Assembly (NCBI GenBank): GCA_964514105.1 | Contig: CAZEPJ010000065.1 | Location: 1-25,004, forward strand | Length of the DNA stretch: 25,004 bases | Direction of reading: 5' to 3' | Origin: CAZEPJ01 sp964514105 | GTDB lineage: Bacteria; Desulfobacterota; Desulfocorpusculales; Desulfocorpusculum | Shown here: piece after piece, positions 15,921-24,010 of the stretch | Layout: the number at the start of each line of letters is the position of its first letter | Position numbering within the stretch: the first letter of the stretch is position 1 | Program-made: the position numbers and the translations under genes | Notes under the pieces: model-generated | What the model saw: the letters and a program-made list of their open reading frames with translations, nothing else | Told to the model about the DNA's origin: nothing | Databases searched by the model: none

Positions 15921-16880
15921 TCACCCCCCCAACAGCTCGACGAGCTTGGGCACGACCGTGCGGGCATCGCCCACCACGCAAAAGTGGGAGAACCGGAACA
16001 TGGGGGCCTGCGGATCGATGTTGATGGACACGATGGTGCCCGAATCGAGCATGCCCACCCGGTGCTGGGCCGCGCCGCTGATCCCGCACGCCACGTACAG
16101 ATCCGGTTTGATCTTCACGCCCGTCTGTCCGATCTGCCTCTCGTGGGCCACCCAACCAGCATCCACCGCGGCCCGGGTGGCCCCCAGCTCCCCGCCCAGG
16201 AGCCGGGCCAGGGCCCGGGCCTGCTCGAACCCCTCCTTGCCCCCCACACCGGCGCCCACGCCCACCACCACCCGGGCCTGCCGCAGGTCCACAGCCCGCT
16301 GGGCCACCTCGGCCCTAAGCACCCGGACCCCGGCATCCGCCGCGGACGGCTCCGCTGCCAAGGCTGAAGCTTCCATTCCCTGGGTCGGGACGACCGGTGC
16401 CGGGGGCGCCGCGCCATCCTCCACGCTGAAGACCGCCGGGACCCCCGCCATCTCGTACTCCACGGCGACTTTACCCTCGAACTCCCGACGGATGGCCACG
16501 AGGCGGCCGCCTTCCCGTCGGACCTCCCGGACGCCCAAGAGGGCACCACCCCCCATGGCGGCCCCCATCCACGAGGCCAGATCCTCACCCTGGCTGCCCG
16601 GAGGGAACACCAGGGCCGCAGGCGCCCCCGGCCCCGCAAGGCCCTCCAGGGCCCGTCCGAACGCTTGGGTCGTGTATTGTTCCAGCCCCGGCCCCGTGAC
16701 CTGGTGGACCCGACTCAGGCCCTGGGGCACGAGCTCCGGGATCCCCCCCCCCACGACAACGCCCTCCAGGGACGCGCCCGCCTCCCGGGCCAGGGCCAGC
16801 GCCAGGGACGCAGCCTGCAGGCTGCCGTCGCTCACCCCGGCCCCTTCCCTCTCCAGATACACCCACACCCGCTCTCCCAT
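15921..16880 (-). CDS. etfA: electron transfer flavoprotein alpha subunit
   Basis: 319 residues. The C-terminal half is the classic EtfA FAD-binding region: GQTGVKIKPDLYVACGISGA, then SGTIVSINIDPQAPMF. The N-terminal domain begins VWVYLEREG and is Ala/Gly-rich, less conserved as in most EtfA/FixB proteins. A region around 185-205 is a flexible linker rich in Ala, Ser and Pro. EtfA pairs with EtfB to accept electrons from acyl-CoA dehydrogenase and pass them to the quinone pool through the FixC/FixX pair encoded upstream. It is 54 bp after etfB and 9 bp before the ACAD gene. Confidence 0.93.
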   Translation of the reverse strand: MGERVWVYLEREGAGVSDGSLQAASLALALAREAGASLEGVVVGGGIPELVPQGLSRVHQVTGPGLEQYTTQAFGRALEGLAGPGAPAALVFPPGSQGEDLASWMGAAMGGGALLGVREVRREGGRLVAIRREFEGKVAVEYEMAGVPAVFSVEDGAAPPAPVVPTQGMEASALAAEPSAADAGVRVLRAEVAQRAVDLRQARVVVGVGAGVGGKEGFEQARALARLLGGELGATRAAVDAGWVAHERQIGQTGVKIKPDLYVACGISGAAQHRVGMLDSGTIVSINIDPQAPMFRFSHFCVVGDARTVVPKLVELLGG

Positions 16881-16934
16881 CCCGGCTCCTCTTACCGTCC
16901 CGTCTCATCCCTGCGTCCTGGCCCCGGACCGCCC

Positions 16935-17738
16935 TCAGCGGACCAGGCCCTGGGCCCGAAGCGCCTCGATCATCCTGAGCAGCTGGGTGGCGTCGTTGCC
17001 GTCCACCCGCTGGGAGGGAAACGCGCGCTGCGGCAGGGCCCGATACCCCGAGGCCCGCACCCAGGGACCCTGCCCCGCTGCTTCACCCTCCCCGACCTCC
17101 GGATCCCATTCCGCAATCGGGGTCTTCTTGTGCTGGAGCTTCAGCTTGGCCTTGGCGCTCCTCGGCGCCCGGGGGTCATCCTTGAGCAAGGCCACGCCCA
17201 CCGAGACCACTGCGGGAAAGGGCGCCAGGACCACCTGGATGCCCCCTTCGATGGCCCGGCGAAGCCGCATGCCCGAGGCGTCCCATCCCTCCCACGCCTC
17301 CACGTACGATACCGCGGGCCAGGACAGGATCCGGGCTGCCAGGGTCCCCTTGTGGGCGGCCTCCCCTTCGTTCATCTGCACCCCGGTGAACAGGGCGTCC
17401 ACGGCACCCATGCGCCTGAGCGCTCCGGCCACCAGCCGCGCCTCGCCGAGGATGCCCGGGACCCCCCCGCCCCACCGGATGCGCGTCACATCGTCCACCC
17501 CCCGGTACAGGCACTCCCGGAGCACGTCCAGCCTCCGGGGGGCGCCAACGGACACCGCCGTCACCCGGCAGGCGCCGCCGGCGTCCCTGACCTGCAGGGC
17601 CATCTCCAGGGCGTTGAGATCCTCGGCATCGACCCTGGAGTCCCAATCCCCCCACCTGGGGGTCCCGGAGGCATCCAGGACATCCCCCACCAGGTCCCTG
17701 GTATCCGGGACCTCCCGAACCCAAACCACCAGATGCAT
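16935..17738 (-). CDS. etfB: electron transfer flavoprotein beta subunit
   Basis: 267 residues from ATG 17738, opening with MHLVVWVREVPDT, as EtfB proteins do. GGAG lies 9 nt upstream. The same frame is open further upstream (to 17972), but those codons overlap fixX and do not resemble EtfB. Other landmarks are DAEDLNALEMALQVRD, FTGVQMNEGE and the C-terminal Ala/Lys region SAKAKLKLQHKKTP. EtfB binds AMP or, in bifurcating ETFs, a second FAD; which applies cannot be decided by eye. It sits 41 bp after fixX in the fixC-fixX-etfB-etfA-ACAD order. Confidence 0.92.
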   Translation of the reverse strand: MHLVVWVREVPDTRDLVGDVLDASGTPRWGDWDSRVDAEDLNALEMALQVRDAGGACRVTAVSVGAPRRLDVLRECLYRGVDDVTRIRWGGGVPGILGEARLVAGALRRMGAVDALFTGVQMNEGEAAHKGTLAARILSWPAVSYVEAWEGWDASGMRLRRAIEGGIQVVLAPFPAVVSVGVALLKDDPRAPRSAKAKLKLQHKKTPIAEWDPEVGEGEAAGQGPWVRASGYRALPQRAFPSQRVDGNDATQLLRMIEALRAQGLVR

Positions 17739-17779
17739 GTCCGTTCGCTCCACGCCTTTGGCTCCCCCCCTGCCCAGGG

Positions 17780-18073
17780 TCATCCGTACCGGTACTTTAC
17801 GCCCTTGCCCCCGTTGGGGTACTCCCAGTGGATCCCCTCGTTGGGGCACGCCACGCGGCACGTCCCGCACTCCAGACAGTTCTCGTGGTGGATCTGGATG
17901 CGCTCGGGGTCCTCGGGGTGGGGCACATAGACCCGCGCCGGACAGATGAAGGTGCAGACCCTCTGCCGGCACCGTCCGCAGACGGCCTCGTCCACGCGGA
18001 TGTGCGGGTGGTCCGCGTCCACGTCGTACTTGACCCGGTAGAGCTTCTCCTCCAAGGACAAGGGCCCGCTCAT
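17780..18073 (-). CDS. fixX: FixX-like ferredoxin
   Basis: 97 residues. CGRCRQRVCTFICP and CLECGTCRVACPNEGI supply eight cysteines, enough for two [4Fe-4S] clusters; the second matches the FixX/ETF-QO C-terminal cluster motif. The C-terminal WEYPNGGKGVKYRYG is typical of FixX. It provides the iron-sulfur electron relay between FixC and the quinone or ETF. The ATG overlaps the fixC TGA (ATGA), so the two are made together. Confidence 0.92.
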   Translation of the reverse strand: MSGPLSLEEKLYRVKYDVDADHPHIRVDEAVCGRCRQRVCTFICPARVYVPHPEDPERIQIHHENCLECGTCRVACPNEGIHWEYPNGGKGVKYRYG

Positions 18074-19404
18074 CCCACCATCCCCTTGAGGCGCCACAGG
18101 TCCCTGGCCGTCCTGAGCCCGGGGAGCCCCTCGAAGAACCGCTTCACGGCGCGCCGCTGAATCTCCCCTTTGGGCTCCTGGGCCTGGCGAAAGACCTCCA
18201 CCAGCAGCCCGCACACCCGCTGAGGCAGGTCGGCCATCACCCGGGGAAAGACCGCGTGAGCCCGGGGAATCCCGCGGTATTTCTTGAGATCTTGCATGAC
18301 AAAGCTTTCCTCAAGCATTGAATCATACAAGGAAAGGGTCTTGCGGGAGAAATCCCCCAGGAGCTTGGCCTGGATTGCGGCCTCGGCCGCAATCCTGCCC
18401 GAGCGCATGGCCAGATTGGCGCCCTCGTGGTATACGGAGGCGTTGACCAGTCCGGCCGCATCCCCGGCGATCAACAGCCCGTGGTGGGAGAGCTGGGGAA
18501 CCGCATCGTATCCCCCTTCGGGAAGGATGTGGGCCGAGTATTCCAGAAGCTCCCCTCCCTGGACATAACGCCCCACCTCGGGATATTGCCGAAACCGCTC
18601 CATGAGGTCGTGGGGCGAGGCCCCGGATCTGGCGAGGGATTCGACCTTGACGATGAACCCCAGGGCCACGCTTTCCCGGGCCGTGTACACGAACCCTCCG
18701 CCCACCAGGTCCCGGAACGGACGCCCCATGAACTCCAGGGCGGCCCCCATGCCCGGGGCCAGGTGGAACCGATCCTCGATGACCCCCGCGGGCAGTCCCC
18801 AGATCTCCTTCACCCCGATCCCGAACGTCTGGGCTCGCAGGCCGGCCCGCATGCCCAGGCGTGCCATGGCCCTCTGGGTCACGATGCCCAGGGCCCCTTC
18901 GGCCAGGACCACCACGTCGGCGTTGAAGCGCTCGTCCCCCCGGATCTGCACCCCCGTTACCCGCCCTTGGGGGCCCTCCCCCTCGTACAGCAGGTCGTCC
19001 ACCACCATCCCGTCCAGGATGCTGGCCCCGGCCTCCTCGACCTCCCGGGCCAGCCACCGATCGAACTGGGCCCGGTACACCACCCAGCTTTGGTTGTGAG
19101 GCGGCTCGGCCCAGGCGTCGGCGCCGAACTCCAGGATCCCGTGCAGGCCCTCTCCCAGAAAGCCCACGGCCCGGCGGGTAACAGGCCGCTCCAGGGGCGC
19201 CCTGGCGGCGAAATCCGGGACGGCCTCGCCGAGGACGCTGGCGTACAGAAGCCCGCTGACGTTCTTGGCCCCGGCATACTGACCCCGCTCGAGCACGATG
19301 ACTTCGAGACCCTCTCGCGCCATGTCGTGGGCGGCCAGGAGCCCGGCGGGCCCTCCACCCACCACGATGGCGTCCACCTTGATCTGTTCCTCGGCCATTG
19401 CCAT
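18070..19404 (-). CDS. fixC: FixC-like FAD oxidoreductase (ETF-quinone oxidoreductase homologue)
   Basis: 444 residues from ATG 19404 (ATG 19398 is equally possible). The N-terminus DAIVVGGGPAGLLAAHDMA is the dinucleotide (FAD) fold with G16, G18 and G21, followed by VIVLERGQYAGAKNVSG. The C-terminal FAD signature LLIAGDAAGLVNASVYHEGA is the ETF-QO/FixC one. The protein should sit at the inner face of the membrane and pass electrons from ETF to quinone, using the adjacent FixX. The same frame is open for another 134 codons upstream, but those codons encode a transporter remnant (19580-19925), not a FixC extension. First gene of the ETF operon; its promoter is not obvious. Confidence 0.9.
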   Translation of the reverse strand: MAMAEEQIKVDAIVVGGGPAGLLAAHDMAREGLEVIVLERGQYAGAKNVSGLLYASVLGEAVPDFAARAPLERPVTRRAVGFLGEGLHGILEFGADAWAEPPHNQSWVVYRAQFDRWLAREVEEAGASILDGMVVDDLLYEGEGPQGRVTGVQIRGDERFNADVVVLAEGALGIVTQRAMARLGMRAGLRAQTFGIGVKEIWGLPAGVIEDRFHLAPGMGAALEFMGRPFRDLVGGGFVYTARESVALGFIVKVESLARSGASPHDLMERFRQYPEVGRYVQGGELLEYSAHILPEGGYDAVPQLSHHGLLIAGDAAGLVNASVYHEGANLAMRSGRIAAEAAIQAKLLGDFSRKTLSLYDSMLEESFVMQDLKKYRGIPRAHAVFPRVMADLPQRVCGLLVEVFRQAQEPKGEIQRRAVKRFFEGLPGLRTARDLWRLKGMVG

Positions 19405-19579
19405 CCCGTCCGCGGCCGTCTGCCAGGCCGGAGCGCTGCCCGCATCCGGCGCCGCATCCCCCCCCGGCCCCTTCAATGGGCGGGGCCTCCCGGCCGCTCC
19501 AACTTCCCGTAAGGATGGCACAACCCTTTGCTCGAAATCAACCGCTACGCGACCCCCGTGATCATGACACAGGCCACCG

Positions 19580-19925
19580 GATCCGATGGACACCATCCAG
19601 ACCGGAACCGCGGCCGCCAGCCATGCGACCGACCCCGATGGAACGGTCCGCTCGGCCCAGACCACAGCGCCGTTTCCACCTAGGAAGAGCAACGACCCCA
19701 CCACCGAGGCGCATCGCCACTGGATCCCATCCGGCCTCGGCGCCCCTGGGATCCGCCCCCGGCCGTGCAGAACGGCTCCGGCCAGGATGCATCGGGAGCC
19801 CGCCATCAGAAAGGGCGGCAGGGTCTCGATGCCGGATGGCCGGATACATCGAGCCTCAGATCACGTACACGGCCCCAATGGCCAGGTCCATCTTCCAGGG
19901 CTCCGGGGCTTTGGGGCCGATGGGC
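19580..19925 (-). pseudogene. EamA/RhaT-type transporter remnant
   Basis: Read on the minus strand, three segments together form the N-terminal third of an EamA drug/metabolite permease: PWKMDLAIGAVYVI, then a stop, then GSMYPAIR, a frameshift, then IETLPPFLMAGSRCILAG, and later LLFLGGNGAVVWAERTVPSG and VPVWMVSI. In intact relatives VIWGSTYLAIRFAIETLPPF is continuous, so the Trp codon has become TGA (19856-19858) and about 5 nt are missing near 19827-19834. Homology ends around 19580, leaving out about 200 C-terminal residues. It is clearly dead. The second frame continues in register into fixC by chance or deletion. Confidence 0.85.
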
Positions 19926-20081
19926 TCAACGGAGGCGGTCTCCCTTGGAAGGTCCGGCCCTGGGGGCCCCGCTCCGGCTCAACGCACCTTCCGGCCCCGG
20001 GGTGCCGCGATTCCCATTCATCACGTCCGCGGCCGGCCTTCACGGCAATGATCATAGGGGATCGGAGGGCACGGGGCTCGT

Positions 20082-20110
20082 TTGACACACGCAACGCCCC
20101 TGACTAGAAT
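20082..20110 (+). promoter_or_regulatory. near-consensus sigma70 promoter for fabG-like gene
   Basis: TTGACA (20082-20087) and TAGAAT (20105-20110) separated by exactly 17 bp; the -35 is perfect and the -10 has five of six matches. Transcription should start near 20117, giving a leader of about 50 nt that ends in GGAGG before ATG 20167. Confidence 0.82.
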
Positions 20111-20166
20111 AGGCGCCGCATTGGATCCGCCACCAAGGCCTTGGGGCCCTTTGAAGGAGGCACACC

Positions 20167-20910
20167 ATGCTGCTCGAGGGAAAGAACGCCATCGTCACCG
20201 GCGGAAGTCGGGGCATCGGAACCGAGATCTGTCTGGATCTGGCCGCCAACGGCGCCAACGTGGCTTTGAACTACCGAAAATCCGCCTCGGAGGCCGAGCA
20301 GGTCGTCAAGCGGATCCAGGAGATGGGACGCAGGGCCCTGGCCGTGCAGGCCGACGTGTCCAACTTCGGCGACGCCCAGGCCATGGTCAAGGGGGTCGTG
20401 GACGCCTTCGGCTCGGTGGAGATCCTGGTCAACAACGCCGGGCTGAACCTGGACGCCGTCATCTGGAAGATGACCGAGGAGCAGTGGGACGGGGTCCTGA
20501 ACGTGGACCTCAAAGGGACGTTCAACTACTGCCGGGCCGTGGCCCCCCTGTTCCGCGAGCAGAAATACGGCAAGATCGTCAACATCACCTCCATCAACGG
20601 CCTGCGGGGGAAATTCGGCCAGACCAACTACTCGGCGGCCAAGGCGGGGGTCATCGGGCTCACCAAGGCCCTGGCCCGGGAGCTGGGACGCTCCAACGTC
20701 AACGTCAACGCCGTGGCCCCGGGCTTCATCCTGACGGAGATGTACGAGGTGATGCCCGAGGAGGTGAAGCAGACGGCACTGGCCGAGATCGTCCTGGGCC
20801 GGGCCGGGAAGCCCGAGGAGGTGGCCTGGGTCGTGACCTTCCTGTGCTCCGAGAAGGCCCGGCATATCACCGGCGAGTGCATCCAGGTCTCGGGCGGGCA
20901 GTACATCTGA
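20167..20910 (+). CDS. SDR-family 3-oxoacyl-ACP/acetoacetyl-CoA reductase (FabG/PhaB-like)
   Basis: 247 residues. Classical short-chain dehydrogenase motifs: TGGSRGIG (NADPH fold), LVNNAGLN, the catalytic Ser in ITSINGLRG, YSAAK (Tyr-x3-Lys) and VAPGFILTEM. Length and C-terminus QVSGGQYI fit FabG-type reductases; FabG or PhaB specificity cannot be decided. GAAGGAGG lies about 7 nt before ATG and a near-consensus promoter at 20082-20110, so strong expression is expected. A glycosyltransferase gene starts 4 bp after its stop. No acyl carrier protein or fabD/fabF gene is present, so this is not in a fatty-acid synthesis cluster. Confidence 0.9.
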   Translation: MLLEGKNAIVTGGSRGIGTEICLDLAANGANVALNYRKSASEAEQVVKRIQEMGRRALAVQADVSNFGDAQAMVKGVVDAFGSVEILVNNAGLNLDAVIWKMTEEQWDGVLNVDLKGTFNYCRAVAPLFREQKYGKIVNITSINGLRGKFGQTNYSAAKAGVIGLTKALARELGRSNVNVNAVAPGFILTEMYEVMPEEVKQTALAEIVLGRAGKPEEVAWVVTFLCSEKARHITGECIQVSGGQYI

Positions 20911-20914
20911 GGCC

Positions 20915-21979
20915 GTGGCACGAGCGCCCCGGCAAGAGGGAAACGGGATTGGCGCCCCGCGCGTCCTGGTGCGAAGAACCTGCGCCCTGGGAGACCTGAT
21001 CCTCTCCCTTCCCTTTTTCCAGGCCCTCGGGGCGAGGCTCCCGGGACACGAGATCCACCTGCTGGGCCAAGCCGCCCACGGCCGCCTCCTGCAGGCGGCC
21101 GGCCTGGTCTCCCGCTGGTTCCCGGAATCGGGGTCCGGGTGGCACCGACTGTACGGCGGGACCGCGAACGGGTCTGCCGCGCCCCTTGTCCCCGACCCCG
21201 CCCTCTACGATGCGGTCTATCTGTTCGTGGCGGATCCCGCCCGCTCGCCCCTTTTGGAGAGCGTGGGCCGCCTGGTCCCCGGTGTGCACGGGATCCCGGC
21301 CCGACCTCCGGCAGGCGCCCAGATCCCGGCCTGGCGCTTCTTCGCCGACCTGCTTGGTCCAGAGGGGGGCTCCGTCGGTCGGGCTTCAGGCGCCGTGTCC
21401 GGGGCTCCCCCCCTTCCATGGACCTGGACGGCCGGAGAATCGCACCGCTATGCGGTCTTTCACGTGGGAAGCGGCAGCCCGCGGAAGAACTGGCCGCCCG
21501 ACGCATTTGCGTCCGTCATGGCCCGACTAGCCCAACTTCTCCCCCAGAGCCGGCTCTGCATCGTGGAAGGCCCCTGGGACCGGGAGGCCGCGCAAGCCGT
21601 CTCCTGCCGCCTGCCTCCGGGCCTGGCCCCCGAGATCGTCCGAATCCCCGAACTGGCCGACCTGGCCCGCTTCCTCGGAGGCGCCGCCCTGGTCGTGGGA
21701 AACGACTCCGGGGTCACGCATCTGGCGGGGGTCCTGGGCACGCCGACCGTGGCCATCTTCGGACCCAGCGATCCGGTCCAATGGGCCCCATGGGGCCCGC
21801 GGGTGACGACCCTGTGGGGCCCCCAGCCCTGCCAACCGTGTCACGGGGCCGGATCCCCTCAATGTCACCACCCCGTGTGCCGACGATTTCCATCCGTAGA
21901 CGAGGTGTGGCCCGCCATGCTCTTGCGACTTCAGGGAGGCGACATGGCGTTCGATGGATCGGGAGGCCCTTTCCCGTAG
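20915..21979 (+). CDS. glycosyltransferase family 9 (heptosyltransferase-like)
   Basis: 354 residues from GTG 20915. GT9 features are VLVRRTCALGDLILSLPFF at the N-terminus, FHVGSGSPRKNWP in the middle and the sugar-nucleotide site GNDSGVTHLAGVLGTPTVA, then IFGPSDPVQWAPWG. The four C-terminal cysteines in CQPCHGAGSPQC and HHPVC are typical of many GT9 members. Likely role: transfer of heptose or a similar sugar to lipopolysaccharide core or another envelope glycan on the cytoplasmic side of the inner membrane. It starts 4 bp after the reductase gene and shares its promoter. Its last 49 bp overlap the tail of the gene on the opposite strand. Confidence 0.87.
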   Translation: MARAPRQEGNGIGAPRVLVRRTCALGDLILSLPFFQALGARLPGHEIHLLGQAAHGRLLQAAGLVSRWFPESGSGWHRLYGGTANGSAAPLVPDPALYDAVYLFVADPARSPLLESVGRLVPGVHGIPARPPAGAQIPAWRFFADLLGPEGGSVGRASGAVSGAPPLPWTWTAGESHRYAVFHVGSGSPRKNWPPDAFASVMARLAQLLPQSRLCIVEGPWDREAAQAVSCRLPPGLAPEIVRIPELADLARFLGGAALVVGNDSGVTHLAGVLGTPTVAIFGPSDPVQWAPWGPRVTTLWGPQPCQPCHGAGSPQCHHPVCRRFPSVDEVWPAMLLRLQGGDMAFDGSGGPFP

Positions 21980-22221
21980 GTTTCCAGGACCTCTCGCACG
22001 ATCTCCTCTGCCCGCTCCCTCTGCAGGAGGGGCACCAGTATGGCCCCCCAGCCCCTCTGGGGCACGAAGATCCCGTCGTACGCGGTCTCCTCGTGCCTCC
22101 GGCACGCTGCCACGATGCCTTCCCGCTGCAGAGCATCGCAGAGAATGTCGGCCTCGAATCGGCTCTCCGGCACGTGCACCACGCACGTCCCCTCCCCGGC
22201 CCCGCCGTCTCTCCCGCCCAT
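21931..22221 (-). CDS. DUF2007-like putative signal-transducing protein
   Basis: 96 residues. The core, VVHVPESRFEADILCDALQ, then EETAYDGIF, VPQRGWGAILVP and a helical end, is the DUF2007 pattern (Glu-Ala-rich first helix, then Asp-Gly/Trp-Gly and Ile-Leu-Val strand). DUF2007 is structurally a small ferredoxin-like fold with no established role; the Pfam label is putative prokaryotic signal transducing protein. Its 3' end overlaps the glycosyltransferase 3' end by 49 bp (convergent). The start at ATG 22221 is the best choice, although several codons precede the conserved region. Confidence 0.7.
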   Translation of the reverse strand: MGGRDGGAGEGTCVVHVPESRFEADILCDALQREGIVAACRRHEETAYDGIFVPQRGWGAILVPLLQRERAEEIVREVLETYGKGPPDPSNAMSPP

Positions 22222-22313
22222 GCCCCGCTCCCTTGCCCACCGACCATGGCTGTGCTACGTTGTGCCCATCTTATCACAGTCTTCCCGTTCTTCGGTGAGG
22301 AGGAAAGGGAGCG

Positions 22314-23021
22314 ATGAAGCCGCGAAGCCACCTGGGGAGCTGGAGTGAAGGGCCGTTTCCCGCGGGTTGGATCTTGGGGACGGCCGCGGTCGCGCTGCTG
22401 GCATGGAGCCCGCCGGCACGGGGGGATCTGCTTCACCTCAAGAGCGGGGTGACCATGGATATCGGATGGACCTACCGCGTTTCCGACGGCAAGGTCCATG
22501 TGACCCGCCCCGAGGGGACCGTGGCCATCTCCATGGCCGACGTGGACCGAATCGAGAAGACCGAACGGAGGGAACCTCCCAAGGACGTGGAGCGGGTCTC
22601 CCCTCCCGCCCGCGGCAAGGACGAGGCTCCTGAGGACCGCAGCGCGGCGGTGGATTCGCCGGCCCCGGGCCCGCCGCAGGACGCCGGCCCCGTGGCGCAG
22701 TTCAGGAAGGATCTGCTGGCCCTCTCCGATCGCGCCCTGGGCGTGACCGAGGAAGCGGGCAAGGCGGAATCGCCGTCTCCCGAGGAGATCCGCCGATGGG
22801 GGGATCAGGCCCGGGATTGCAACAGGCGGGTCAGGGCGATCCAGGAGGCGCTGGAGCGAGGCGACGACCCGCCGGAGGGCCTGCTGGATGTTGTGGGCGA
22901 TCTCTCGGCGGCCCTGGCAGAACTGGAGGAGGCGCTGGCGGGCGGCGACATCGACCGGGCGCGCGATGTGGAGGCCCGCCTGAGGGACGTGCAAGAAGCG
23001 CTCCTCCGGGAGGGGGCTTGA
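22314..23021 (+). CDS. secreted hypothetical protein with coiled-coil C-terminus
   Basis: 235 residues. The N-terminus has a Sec-type signal: Arg/Lys start, hydrophobic GTAAVALLAWSP and an ARG-D cleavage-like end near residue 37. Next comes a compact beta-looking segment, LLHLKSGVTMDIGWTYRVSD and HVTRPEGTVAISMADVDRIE. A Pro- and acid-rich linker (about 85-125) follows, then a charged helical, probably coiled-coil region to the end (SAALAELEEALAGGDIDRAR). No domain family is recognised. The start has GGAGGAAAGGGAG upstream of ATG 22314. It is divergent from the DUF2007-like gene with a 92-bp gap. Confidence 0.75.
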   Translation: MKPRSHLGSWSEGPFPAGWILGTAAVALLAWSPPARGDLLHLKSGVTMDIGWTYRVSDGKVHVTRPEGTVAISMADVDRIEKTERREPPKDVERVSPPARGKDEAPEDRSAAVDSPAPGPPQDAGPVAQFRKDLLALSDRALGVTEEAGKAESPSPEEIRRWGDQARDCNRRVRAIQEALERGDDPPEGLLDVVGDLSAALAELEEALAGGDIDRARDVEARLRDVQEALLREGA

Positions 23022-23088
23022 ACAGGGCCCCGTCCGCCCCGGACGTCGCCCTTTATCGCGACTCGGCGCGCGGACCTGCTGGCGAGAT

Positions 23089-23988
23089 ATGGCCATGGGT
23101 GCTCATCTGGTTCTTCTGGCGGTGCACGCCCATCCCGATGACGAATCGTTGGGCACGGGGGGGACCCTGGCCCGGTATGCGGCCCAGGGGGTCGAGACGG
23201 TCCTGGTGTGCGCAACCGGGGGAGAGGAAGGGGAGATCCAGAATCCCGATGTGGACCCTTGCGAGGCCGCCTCGGGAATGGCCGCATTGAGGCTGCGGGA
23301 ACTGGATGCCGCCTGCCATATCCTGGGGATCGGGAGGCGTTTCCTGCTGGGGTATCGGGACTCCGGGATGGAGGGCCGGCCGGCCAACGCCCATCCCCTG
23401 GCATTGCGCAACGCCGATCTCGAGGAGGCAACGGCCAAGCTGGTGCGCATCGTCCGCGAGGTGAGACCGCAGGTGGTCTTGACGTACAATGAATGGGGGC
23501 TGTACGGCCACCCGGACCACATCGCGGTGAACCGCATCACCCTGTCGGCCTGGGAGGCCAGCGGGGACCCGGCCCGCTTTCCCGAGACGCCCCATCCCCC
23601 GTGGCGCCCGCAGCGGCTCTTCTACACGGCCATCCCCCGATCGCGGCTGTTGCGGTTTCGAGAGATGATGGCGGCCCGGGGGGAATCCATCGGTTTCGAC
23701 ATCGAATCCAGGAGCACGCCTGACGACGAGATCACCACCCGCATCGACGTGGGCCCCTATCTGGACACCAAGCTCCGGGCCATTCACAGCCACCGGAGCC
23801 AGATCGGTCCCGGCAGTCTCATCTCGCGCATGCCCGAGCCCCTGAGGACCGAGGCCCTCAGCAGCGAGAGCTACGTCTGCGTGCGGGGTTGCTCTCGGGA
23901 GGTCCCCTGTGCGGAAGACCTCTTCGAGGGAATCGGTCGGCGGATGCAAAGGCGATTCGGCCCAGGGGCGTCCCATCGGCGCCCCTGA
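23089..23988 (+). CDS. PIG-L/LmbE-family N-acetylsugar deacetylase
   Basis: 299 residues. The zinc-site motifs are HAHPDDE (13-19) and GHPDHIAVNR (about 141-150), the standard His-x-Asp-Asp and His-x-x-His of PIG-L deacetylases, with NEWGLYGHPDH between. Family members deacetylate N-acetylglucosamine-linked substrates (MshB, BshB, PIG-L) or cleave mycothiol conjugates (Mca). The closest biochemical role is undecidable by eye; cytoplasmic. Start: ATG 23089, or ATG 23095 two codons later. It is 67 bp after the coiled-coil protein gene and co-directional. Confidence 0.87.
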   Translation: MAMGAHLVLLAVHAHPDDESLGTGGTLARYAAQGVETVLVCATGGEEGEIQNPDVDPCEAASGMAALRLRELDAACHILGIGRRFLLGYRDSGMEGRPANAHPLALRNADLEEATAKLVRIVREVRPQVVLTYNEWGLYGHPDHIAVNRITLSAWEASGDPARFPETPHPPWRPQRLFYTAIPRSRLLRFREMMAARGESIGFDIESRSTPDDEITTRIDVGPYLDTKLRAIHSHRSQIGPGSLISRMPEPLRTEALSSESYVCVRGCSREVPCAEDLFEGIGRRMQRRFGPGASHRRP

Positions 23989-24010
23989 GGCCATCTTCGG
24001 GCCCGAACCC

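Noticed and set aside
13407..16367. 986-codon open frame on the + strand
   Set aside because: It is antisense to the phosphatase and acyl-CoA dehydrogenase genes, which carry full family motifs. Long antisense frames are expected at this GC content.
17739..17972. 78-codon N-terminal extension of EtfB
   Set aside because: It overlaps the fixX coding region in another frame, and EtfB family similarity begins at MHLVVWVREVPDT.
19405..19806. 134-codon N-terminal extension of FixC
   Set aside because: Its upstream part is a transporter remnant, not FixC; the FixC fold begins right after ATG 19404.
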